Of a DNA stretch of 33,854 nucleotides, positions 25,123-31,923 are shown piece after piece. Position 1 is the first letter of the stretch; the number at the start of each line of letters is the position of its first letter. A program made the position numbers and the translations under genes. The notes under the pieces were generated by a model, which was not told the DNA's origin, made no database searches, and was given only the letters and a program-made list of their open reading frames with translations. This DNA comes from Gammaproteobacteria bacterium. Lineage in GTDB: Bacteria; Pseudomonadota; Gammaproteobacteria; Ga0077536. Where the stretch lies: assembly GCA_030429865.1 (NCBI GenBank), contig JAUIFX010000025.1, forward strand, positions 1 to 33,854, read 5' to 3'.

Positions 25123-26334
25123 TCAGATGTTCCGCGTGAGCGCCAGCGCGATCGGCGTACGCGTCGGTTGGCGGCAGGTCAGCAGCGCCGACACGACGGT
25201 CGCGACAAAGCCGATCAGGAACGCCACCAAGCACACGCCGGGCACGATGCGGATGTAGGCCGTGTAGGCCGCGTTGGAGCTCGGCGGCGGCGGCATCGGG
25301 ATGCCGACCTCGGAGATCAGCACGGCGAGGCCGATGCCCACGGCCACGCCGAGCGCGGCACCCACGGTGCCGAGTATCGCGTTCTCGATCACCAGCAGCC
25401 GGTAGACATAGCTCGACGTGTGGCCGATCGCGCGTATCGTGCCGAACTCGCCGACACGCTCGTTGGCCGTCATGCTGACGCTGTTGGCGACGCTCAGCAG
25501 GACGATTCCCAGGATAATCACCTGCAGCACGCCGAACTGGCTCTGGTAGAGCGCTACCGTCTTGGCGTAGAAGTCGTCCAGCTCGAGCCAGGTCTTGACC
25601 TCGTAACGCTCGCCGAGCACGTGCTGGCCGAGCCAGTCGACCAGCGGATCGACATAGCTCACATCGGTCAGCGAGAACACCAGGCTGTGCAGCGCGGTGG
25701 TATCGAGCAGTTCGCGCGCGGTCGCGATCGGGATGCGTACGGCGCGCGCGTCGAAATCCTTCGAGAACGAGCGGAACACGCCGACGACCTCGAACTCGAG
25801 CGAGTTCATGAACCCGGAGGTGGTCGTCGCGACCATGGTCACGTAATCGCCGGGGGCGAGTGCGAGCGCCGTCGCCACGCCCTCGCCGAGGACGATGGCA
25901 TAGGCGTCGTCGTCGCTGAGCTCACGCCCGGCGACTACCGACATGAAGCTCGCCATTTCGTTCTCTTTCTCCGGCTCGATGCCTTCGACGATGACCGAGC
26001 GGTCGGTACGCGAATTGTTGAGCAGGCCGGTGAAGTTCAGGCGCTGCAGCACCTCGGTCACGACCGGCAGCGTCCCGACCTTCTCCAGGACCGCTTCGGG
26101 GTCTTCGATCATGTAGTCATAGGGTTCGCGGCGGCCGAACTCGTAGTAACCGGCACGGTAGAGCTGCAGGTAGCCGAGGCGCGATTTGATCGTCGCGTCG
26201 CGCAGCTGGTGGTAGATGTCCTCGACGAAGCCGCCGGCGAGGATCAGTGCCGCCACGCCGAACACGATCGACGCGAGCGTGATCATCGTGCGGCCCTTCT
26301 GGCGCGTCAGGTTTCTAAGGGCAAGGCGAAACAT
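25123..26334 (-). CDS. FtsX-type ABC permease (LolC/E or MacB-like), second of pair
   Basis: A 403-residue permease. TM1 lies in MITLASIVFGVAALILAGGF, and a periplasmic domain of about 220 residues follows. Three C-terminal helices come next: FGVLQVIILGIVLLSVANSV, then LGTVGAALGVAVGIGLAVLI, then VCLVAFLIGFVATVVSALL. NERVGEFGTIRAIGHT is the coupling-helix region contacting the ATPase. The start at 26334 follows AGGAG with 9-base spacing, 15 bases after the stop of the first permease. The protein is a clear paralogue of that permease (compare ILAGGFVED and LRDATIKSRLGYLQL with LLAGGFIEW and LRETTIEAHLGHIQV), as LolC and LolE are of each other. Confidence 0.92.
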   Translation of the reverse strand: MFRLALRNLTRQKGRTMITLASIVFGVAALILAGGFVEDIYHQLRDATIKSRLGYLQLYRAGYYEFGRREPYDYMIEDPEAVLEKVGTLPVVTEVLQRLNFTGLLNNSRTDRSVIVEGIEPEKENEMASFMSVVAGRELSDDDAYAIVLGEGVATALALAPGDYVTMVATTTSGFMNSLEFEVVGVFRSFSKDFDARAVRIPIATARELLDTTALHSLVFSLTDVSYVDPLVDWLGQHVLGERYEVKTWLELDDFYAKTVALYQSQFGVLQVIILGIVLLSVANSVSMTANERVGEFGTIRAIGHTSSYVYRLLVIENAILGTVGAALGVAVGIGLAVLISEVGIPMPPPPSSNAAYTAYIRIVPGVCLVAFLIGFVATVVSALLTCRQPTRTPIALALTRNI

Positions 26335-26349
26335 GGCTGGCCGCTCCTG

Positions 26350-28044
26350 TCAGCGCGCGTGGCGCAGCGCGTCGACGATTTCCAGCCGCGCGGCCTTGCG
26401 CGCCGGGTAGATGCTCGCCGCGATGGTCGCACCGAGACCGAGGATGACGCCGCCAATGATGAGCGGCGTCGTCACCATGATGAGACCGTCCACCGGGAAG
26501 TCCATGCCCGGTGCCGGCGGCATCGGGATGCCGATGGCCGAGATGCCCTTGGCCAGCAGCCAGCCGACGGCCGCGCCGACCACGCCACCGAGCGCGCCCA
26601 GCGCCACGCCCTCGCTCAGGAAGAGCATCAGTATCTTGCGCCGCCGGAGACCCAGTGCCATCAGGGTACCGATCTCGCCGGTGCGTTCCATCACGTTCAT
26701 GATCAAGGTGTTGGAAATGCTGACCACGATGATCAGCGCGATGACCACCCACACCACGTTGACCTGGGCGGCGAACAGCTTGGCGGTCTTGTTGTAGAAA
26801 TGGGCCAGGTCCGACCACGGCACGAACTCGAAGCCGGCGGTGCCGGCAAAACGCGCACGCAGGGCGGCCAGCGTATCCTGGGTCGCCTCGGTGTCGTCGA
26901 GCAGCACGATCCAGCGATGCGCGCCGTCGACGCGGATGAGCCGCTGGGCCATCGCGATGGGCATGCGCAGCGACGCATCGTCGTAGGCCTTGTTCGACGT
27001 CTGGAAGATCCCCACTACCTCGGCCTCGACGGCGCCGAGGCCGCCGCCTTCGGGACTCGCCATCAGCACGACCGTCGCGCCCGGCTCGACCTTGAGGTTC
27101 TTGGCCAGGCCCTTGCCGACGATGATGCCGTCGGGACGCGCGCTGTCCAGGTTGCTGCCGGCGACGATGGTCAGGCGCTTGGAGACCTGGGCTTCGCGGG
27201 TCGGGTCGACCCCCTCGCCGAGAAAGGAGATCGAGACGTCGTCGAAACTGATCAGGCCGGACAGCGACAGCCGCGGGGTCACGGTAACGACGTGTTCGGC
27301 ATCGGCGATCTCGCTCGCCATCGGCGCCGACGAGGGGATCAGGTAAGCAAACGGATCGGCTTCGCCCTTCTCGAAGTAGCCTTCCTTGACCACCTGGATG
27401 TGGCCCAGGTGCGCCTCGATCGTGGTCTCGCGCAGGAACCAGTTGCTCCATTCGATGAAGCCGCCGGCAAGCAGCATCGCCATCACCCCGAAGGAGATCG
27501 CGAGCAGGCCCATGCCGGTGCGGCGGCGATGCCGCAGGAGGTTGCGTAACACGTGGCGGATCTCGTTCGGGCGCGGCAGCCATTCGAGAAGGCCGCCGCG
27601 CGGCGCGCTGCTCGCGGCGTCGCCGCTGGCGACGAATTCGCCCGGATTCGGCGCGAGCCCCGCTTCGAGTTCGCGCATGCGCCGTTCGCGCTCCGAGAGG
27701 TAATCGTCGTCACCCGCGAGCGCGGCCTCCGCCTCGCTCTGGATGCCGTCGATGGCGGCAGCACCGGCGCGCTCGGGGACGTGCTCGGTACTTACCGGCT
27801 GGCCCTGGCCGAGGCTGCGCGCGGTCTTCGCGTCCATCACCACGCGGTCGCCGAAGCTCTGGAACAGGAGCTGGCTGCCGAGCGGGATGACGGCGCCCTG
27901 GGGACGCTCCTCGACGATGTTCGCGAGGGCGTTGAAGACCGTGCCGCACTTCACGCAACGGACCATGCCCATCGCGGTGCGCAGGTTGTCCGCGGTGACG
28001 CGGAAGACCGTCGCGCATTCGTGGTTGGAACAATGGGTGAACAT
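26350..28044 (-). CDS. FtsX-type ABC permease with N-terminal MJ0042-type zinc ribbon
   Basis: A 564-residue protein combining two unrelated modules. Residues 1-41 are a zinc ribbon of the MJ0042/DUF3426 type: FTHCSNHECATVFRV (Cys5, His8, Cys10), then VRCVKCGTVFNAL (Cys30, Cys33). Residues 42-160 are a low-complexity, acidic cytosolic linker. From about 165 it is an FtsX permease: TM1 near 177-198, a periplasmic domain, and C-terminal helices around VVWVVIALIIVVSISNTLI, GALGGVVGAAVGWLLAKG and PLIIGGVILGLGATIAASI. The coupling region is ERTGEIGTLMALGLRRR. The ATG at 28044 lies nine bases after the flavoprotein stop and lacks a clear ribosome site, so translation is probably coupled. The reading frame is continuous, with no sign of a frameshift. 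The ribbon should lie in the cytoplasm next to the ATPase. Zinc binding and its purpose are inference. Confidence 0.93.
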   Translation of the reverse strand: MFTHCSNHECATVFRVTADNLRTAMGMVRCVKCGTVFNALANIVEERPQGAVIPLGSQLLFQSFGDRVVMDAKTARSLGQGQPVSTEHVPERAGAAAIDGIQSEAEAALAGDDDYLSERERRMRELEAGLAPNPGEFVASGDAASSAPRGGLLEWLPRPNEIRHVLRNLLRHRRRTGMGLLAISFGVMAMLLAGGFIEWSNWFLRETTIEAHLGHIQVVKEGYFEKGEADPFAYLIPSSAPMASEIADAEHVVTVTPRLSLSGLISFDDVSISFLGEGVDPTREAQVSKRLTIVAGSNLDSARPDGIIVGKGLAKNLKVEPGATVVLMASPEGGGLGAVEAEVVGIFQTSNKAYDDASLRMPIAMAQRLIRVDGAHRWIVLLDDTEATQDTLAALRARFAGTAGFEFVPWSDLAHFYNKTAKLFAAQVNVVWVVIALIIVVSISNTLIMNVMERTGEIGTLMALGLRRRKILMLFLSEGVALGALGGVVGAAVGWLLAKGISAIGIPMPPAPGMDFPVDGLIMVTTPLIIGGVILGLGATIAASIYPARKAARLEIVDALRHAR

Positions 28045-28053
28045 GGCGCCGGG

Positions 28054-29661
28054 TCAGGGAGTGTAGCGGCCGGGAGCGATGAGATTATCCGGATCGACCG
28101 CGGCTTTGAAGTCCCGCACCATGCGCCAGTAGGGACTGTCGGCCTGCACCACCGCGGGCATGGCATCGACACTGCTGCGGTACGGCAGGAAGCCGAGCGC
28201 GCGGCCGCCTTCGCGGAGTTCGTCGTAGCAGGCGCGCGCGCGGGCCACGGCGGCCTCGTCCCGCGCATCGAACAGCAGCGGCACGGTGCTGTCGAAGCAA
28301 CGCTCGGAAAGGCTCGTCAGCGTGATCAGCGGCTCGATGCCGTGCTTGCGGCAGACGCTGTCGACGAAGCCGGTGTAAGTCCGCACGAGTGCGGGCTTCA
28401 TCGGTACGAGCGGTGCATACCAGATGAGACCGCAACCATCGCGTGCCGGGTCGAGATCGTCGTGTGCGGGCCGGCGCCCGGGCACGCGCCAGTAGGCGAG
28501 CGGCAACGCGATCTCGCTCGGCGCGCCGCCGAGCAGCTGCAACGTCTTGTCGAACGTCGCGAGCACGTTGCCGAGCTTCGAGGTCGCGAAACCAGGGACG
28601 AAGCGGGTCACCGCGCGCACGCGGGCGAGCCGCGGCGCGCTGACGAACAGCAGGCGCCGCGCGAGCGGGCGTAACGCGGCCTTGACCTCGGCGACAGCAG
28701 CGGCGACCACGCGGCGCTGCCCGTACAGCGCGCCGGCGCCGGTCCACGCCATGACCTGGTTGGCACGACCGAGCGCGGCGACCTGCGCGTCGGGAATGAC
28801 GGCCTGTGCGGGCACGCCGTCGGGATAAGGCACCATCATCGACAGCACGCGCCGCTGGTTCATGAGATTGATCGAACCGGCGACGCCCTGCGTGCGCCGC
28901 AGCACGTTCTGCACGCGCTGCGTGATCGCTTCGAGCTCGGCGTCCTCGCGCACGCCGAAGAAGAACGCCATGGTCGACTCCGGCCGCGGCGCCAGTGCGA
29001 TCGTCATGCGCGTGACGATGCCGAACGCGCCCTGGGTGAACAGGCCGTCGAGATAGGGTCCCGTACCCCATTTGAAGACCCGGTCGGCGAGCCCTGCGCC
29101 CTGCAGCGTCAAGGGCGTGCGATAGACTTCGCCGTCGGCGAGCACGGCTTCGAGGGCCGTCACCGCGGCGAAATGATCGGTGTGCGGCGTGATGCCGTAG
29201 CCACGCTCGAGCGCGTTGCCGAGCAGGCTGCAGGTCGGCCCGCCGCCGTGCACCGGTACCAGGTACTCGGCGCCGCGGGCATCGAGGAACTCGCGCAGCG
29301 CACGCTGCGTCACGCCCGGCTCCAGCGTGACGACGCCGAGCTCGCGATCGAACTCGAGGACGCGGTCGAGCCGCGCGAGGTCGACCACCACGCAATCGTC
29401 GCGCGCCGGGTTGGCGCTGCCGTAGCCCCAGTTGTGCCCGGTGCTGAGCGGGTAGAGCGCTACGCGGTGGCGCCGCGCGACCAGCACCGCACGGCGCACC
29501 GCGTCGGCGTCGGCGGGGGCGATGGCGCCGAGAATCCGGCGCCTCGTCGCCATCGTGCAGGCGCCGTGGCGGGCTTGCGCCGCCGCGCCGTCGAGCACGG
29601 CGTCCGCGCCGAGTTCGCGCCGCCAGTCCTCGAGGGCCGCGGCGAGCGTCGCGCCGTCCAT
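28054..29661 (-). CDS. VAO/PCMH-type FAD-linked oxidoreductase
   Basis: A 535-residue flavoprotein of the vanillyl-alcohol oxidase / p-cresol methylhydroxylase family. The FAD-binding PCMH domain begins near residue 40, with LYPLSTGHNWGYGSANP, VVVDLARLDRVLEFD, GVVTLEPGVTQRALREFL, VPVHGGGPTCSLLGNALERG and YGITPHTDHFAAV. The C-terminal end is DPDNLIAPGRY. Family members oxidise para-substituted phenols or related alcohols. The start MDGATLAAALEDW at 29661 lies 2 bases after the upstream stop; no strong ribosome site, so coupling is likely. It is co-transcribed with the membrane protein before it and the two permeases after it. No cytochrome c partner is adjacent. Substrate unknown. Confidence 0.9.
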   Translation of the reverse strand: MDGATLAAALEDWRRELGADAVLDGAAAQARHGACTMATRRRILGAIAPADADAVRRAVLVARRHRVALYPLSTGHNWGYGSANPARDDCVVVDLARLDRVLEFDRELGVVTLEPGVTQRALREFLDARGAEYLVPVHGGGPTCSLLGNALERGYGITPHTDHFAAVTALEAVLADGEVYRTPLTLQGAGLADRVFKWGTGPYLDGLFTQGAFGIVTRMTIALAPRPESTMAFFFGVREDAELEAITQRVQNVLRRTQGVAGSINLMNQRRVLSMMVPYPDGVPAQAVIPDAQVAALGRANQVMAWTGAGALYGQRRVVAAAVAEVKAALRPLARRLLFVSAPRLARVRAVTRFVPGFATSKLGNVLATFDKTLQLLGGAPSEIALPLAYWRVPGRRPAHDDLDPARDGCGLIWYAPLVPMKPALVRTYTGFVDSVCRKHGIEPLITLTSLSERCFDSTVPLLFDARDEAAVARARACYDELREGGRALGFLPYRSSVDAMPAVVQADSPYWRMVRDFKAAVDPDNLIAPGRYTP

Positions 29662-29663
29662 GT

Positions 29664-30335
29664 TCAGGGTGTCGCCGGGGTCGCGCCGAAGCGTCTCAAC
29701 AGCGGCAGGGCGAGGCGCCACAGGAACAGGCCGACGCCGCCCCACAGCGTGATGAACCACAGCGGCACCCCGCCCGGCGGATCGCCCGGGTAGAACCACT
29801 CGCCGGTGTAGACCCCGGTGTACTCGATGAGCGCGCCGAGGCCGATCATGTAGCCGGTATAGAGCAGGTCGTGGCGGGTATGGAAGAGCACCAGGCCGAC
29901 GACGAGCAGGGTCCCGGTCACGGCGAGCAGGATGTCGGCGTCCGGAATCGCGCCGAACGCGGCCGCGTAGGCGAGCGCCAGCACCCAGGCGCTGCGCGTG
30001 ACCGGCGGCGGTTCACCGCCCAGCATGCGCCGCGTGTGCAGCGTGTAGAAGCCCCACATCGGCAGCTCGTACCAGGGCATGCGCAGGACGTCGGGCGAGG
30101 TGAACGCGAAAATGCCCTGGCCGAGCGACATCGCGTTCATGAACGTGAAGAACGCCGAGACACACAGGAAGAAGACCATCTCGCCCAGACGCAGCGGCCA
30201 GAACGTCGCCAGCCACAATACGAGCAGGGCGCCGAGCTTGGCGAGGTTGCCCGGCAGAAAGGCGAGGATCGCCAGGGTGGCGACGAGTTGGAGGACGAGC
30301 AGGCCCCTGCCTGGGTGCGGGTTGGCGCGGGTCAT
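29664..30335 (-). CDS. Multi-pass inner-membrane protein of unknown function
   Basis: A 223-residue polytopic protein with about six to seven hydrophobic segments, starting with LLVLQLVATLAILAFLPG and ending with FITLWGGVGLFLWRLALPLL. Conserved-looking polar motifs inside the membrane region are LYTGYMIGLGALIEYTGVYT and GEWFYPGDPPGGVPLW, the latter reminiscent of carotenoid-cyclase-like or DUF2878-like membrane families, but I cannot assign it. It is the first gene of the operon with the flavoprotein and permeases. A -10-like TATACT (30372-30367) lies 31 bases upstream. Confidence 0.8.
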   Translation of the reverse strand: MTRANPHPGRGLLVLQLVATLAILAFLPGNLAKLGALLVLWLATFWPLRLGEMVFFLCVSAFFTFMNAMSLGQGIFAFTSPDVLRMPWYELPMWGFYTLHTRRMLGGEPPPVTRSAWVLALAYAAAFGAIPDADILLAVTGTLLVVGLVLFHTRHDLLYTGYMIGLGALIEYTGVYTGEWFYPGDPPGGVPLWFITLWGGVGLFLWRLALPLLRRFGATPATP

Positions 30336-30366
30336 GGCATCGGCTCGCGAGGGTGACGGTCCGGCG

Positions 30367-30372
30367 AGTATA
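30367..30372 (-). promoter_or_regulatory. Candidate -10 element for the membrane protein/flavoprotein/permease operon
   Basis: TATACT on the minus strand, in the 47-bp gap between the intrinsic terminator of the PEP-CTERM gene and the ATG at 30335. No good -35 is visible (the correct position falls in the terminator stem), so an extended -10 or activator-dependent promoter would be needed. Confidence 0.3.
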
Positions 30373-30382
30373 AACGGCGCAC

Positions 30383-30412
30383 AAAAAAAAGCGGCCCCGG
30401 GTGGGGCCGCTT
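30383..30412 (-). terminator. Rho-independent terminator of PEP-CTERM gene
   Basis: On the minus strand a perfect 10-bp stem (AAGCGGCCCC / GGGGCCGCTT, at 30412-30403 and 30398-30389) with a 4-base loop, followed by an unbroken T-run of eight in total (two of the Ts in the stem). This is the only canonical intrinsic terminator I see in the window. Confidence 0.93.
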
Positions 30413-30444
30413 CTCGTCGAGGGCGTCAACCCTCAAGCGCTTTC

Positions 30445-31323
30445 TCAGGCCTTGCGGCGGCGGTTGCCGGCGAAGCCGAAGGCGCTCAGGCCGAGGCCGA
30501 TGAGGGCCAGGCTGCCCGGCTCCGGCACGAAGAAGGCGCGAACCGGGTCGTTGCTGCGCAGCTGCCAGCCGGTCGGCGGCAGGCCACCGGCAGCAGCGGT
30601 GCTCACGCAGCCCTGCTGGCCCGGGGTGCAGAAGTCGTTCTGCGCGAACATGTCGGCCGCACCGCCGAGGAAGCCGTCGGTGTCGAAGTTGCTGGCGTAG
30701 GCGCCGCCGACGACGCGGAGGAAGCCCTGCGCGGTACCGGTGGCCGGGAAGGTCGCCTGCGTGAAGTTACCGGCGACGGTCGCAGTCGGGTCGACCAGGC
30801 TCACACCGGGCACCCACTCGAGGGACAGGAACAGCTCGCCGCCGACGACGTTGCTGATGCCGTTGTAGCACTGCCCGCCGATAGCGCAGCCACCCGCGGC
30901 GTAACCGCCGAGGCCCTGCGTGTAACCGCCCACTCCGGCAAAGCTGCCGACCGGGTTGATGTAGATGTCGAGGACGCCGCCGGTCGACAGGATGTCGACA
31001 CCGCCGATGCCCGAGGGCGTGACGCTGCTGACATTGATCTGGCCGAACACGCCGGTGAGCTCGGCACCGTTGACGCCGGTGTTCCACAGCTGCGTGGCGA
31101 GCAGCGGGTTCTCGACGCTGGTGATGTTCAGCGTGCCGAAGTTCACGGCGCCGGGCCCGATCTGACCGCCGGTCAGGTTGGCGAAGGATTCGAAGTTGCC
31201 GAACTTGATTTCGATTTCGCCGGTGTAGCCGCCTGCGAGTTCGAAAGTCGGCGCCGCCGAGGCGTTGGACGCGAGCAGGCCGAGGGCAAGGCCGGCTGCT
31301 GCGAGGGTGGACATGCTCTTCAT
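30445..31323 (-). CDS. PEP-CTERM sorting domain protein
   Basis: A 292-residue secreted protein. The start at 31323 follows AGGAG with 8-base spacing; signal peptide STLAAAGLALGLLASNASA. The body is beta-rich with four Cys (GCAIGGQC, and FCTPGQQGC) and Gly-rich runs. The tail is a textbook PEP-CTERM signal: VPEPGSLALIGLGL, then hydrophobic SAFGFAG and basic NRRRKA. Exosortase cleaves such tails and the proteins end up in the exopolymer or on the surface. Functionally uncharacterised. It has its own sigma-54-type promoter and strong terminator, so it is monocistronic and probably highly expressed under floc- or biofilm-type conditions, by analogy with other PEP-CTERM systems. Confidence 0.95.
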   Translation of the reverse strand: MKSMSTLAAAGLALGLLASNASAAPTFELAGGYTGEIEIKFGNFESFANLTGGQIGPGAVNFGTLNITSVENPLLATQLWNTGVNGAELTGVFGQINVSSVTPSGIGGVDILSTGGVLDIYINPVGSFAGVGGYTQGLGGYAAGGCAIGGQCYNGISNVVGGELFLSLEWVPGVSLVDPTATVAGNFTQATFPATGTAQGFLRVVGGAYASNFDTDGFLGGAADMFAQNDFCTPGQQGCVSTAAAGGLPPTGWQLRSNDPVRAFFVPEPGSLALIGLGLSAFGFAGNRRRKA

Positions 31324-31412
31324 GGTCTTATCTCCTGAATCATCCTGTTGCGGATTGATTGATTTCTGGTCTCGAGCGGTGCTGACCGTTTCGTAACCTT
31401 GGCCCAGACAAA

Positions 31413-31427
31413 GCAATCGCTGTGCCA
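31413..31427 (-). promoter_or_regulatory. Sigma-54 (RpoN) promoter of PEP-CTERM gene
   Basis: On the minus strand TGGCAC (31427-31422), five bases AGCGA, then TTGC (31416-31413): an exact match to the -24/-12 core TGGCAC-N5-TTGC. It predicts transcription start near 31401 and a leader of about 80 bases before the ATG at 31323. PEP-CTERM genes in other bacteria are controlled by RpoN with the PrsK/PrsR two-component system, which fits the divergent PrsT-like gene. Confidence 0.8.
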
Positions 31428-31623
31428 GCAATCCCATGCCTTTGCGAAACAGGTGCTTGCGCGAGCTCCCCGGATTCTGTGGCGGGCGCCATCGGCTGTT
31501 TTGTAAAGCTTCTGGACAGGCTTGCGGGGGCATTTTCGCGACAGCTTCGGCAGCGGCTCGGCACTGCACCAGAAATATATTCAAAAACAGAGTATTAGAT
31601 GGATTTCCGTGGCCGCGGGCAGG

Positions 31624-31642
31624 CTGTCAAATCCATTGACAG
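31624..31642. promoter_or_regulatory. Perfect dyad, candidate regulator binding site
   Basis: CTGTCAA (31624-31630) and TTGACAG (31636-31642) are perfect 7-bp inverted arms with a 5-base spacer. It lies about 200 bp upstream of the sigma-54 promoter, the usual distance for an enhancer-binding protein site. Confidence 0.45.
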
Positions 31643-31923
31643 AGCCGTTTTCACGGGCGCTGCGGGCAAATCCGGCCGCGCAGCGCAGCGCAGCGCCCCC
31701 GAAGGATAAAACAATACCACCCTTATTATAGGAACCACTGCCGGACCACGCATGGCACACCTGCCCCCGTGCTAATCTCTGCGCGCCGCCCGCCCCACCG
31801 CGCTCCAGGCGCCGATCCGGCCCGGCCGCGCAGGTGGTGCGGGTTCGCCGCGGACGGTCGCTATGCTGTCAGACCGGACGCACGCTCCGGCCGCCCCGCC
31901 GCCCCGGCAATCATGGAGACGAT

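Larger units (their letters stand above)
31324..31923. other. 600-bp divergent intergenic region
   Basis: There is no convincing gene in this stretch. It contains the sigma-54 promoter match for the PEP-CTERM gene, a perfect dyad at 31624-31642, an AT-rich segment at 31571-31600, and a second AT-rich segment at 31706-31730 (ATAAAACAATACC, TTATTATAGG). On the minus strand the second segment reads TATAAT without a -35. Short CAG/CGC repeats lie near 31678-31697. Confidence 0.7.

Noticed and set aside
24352-27549. 1065-codon plus-strand open frame over the transporter genes
   Set aside because: It is antisense to the two FtsX permeases and out of frame with the LolA-like gene; low-complexity Arg/His/Asp-rich product without any domain.
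31678-31697. CRISPR-like or microsatellite repeat (GCGCA / GCAGC run)
   Set aside because: Only a few copies of a 5-base unit, with no spacers; not different from local GC-rich simple sequence.
31751-31770. Second sigma-54 promoter on the plus strand for the PrsT-like gene
   Set aside because: TGGCAC is present but no GC element follows at the required spacing (the -12 position reads as a C-run).
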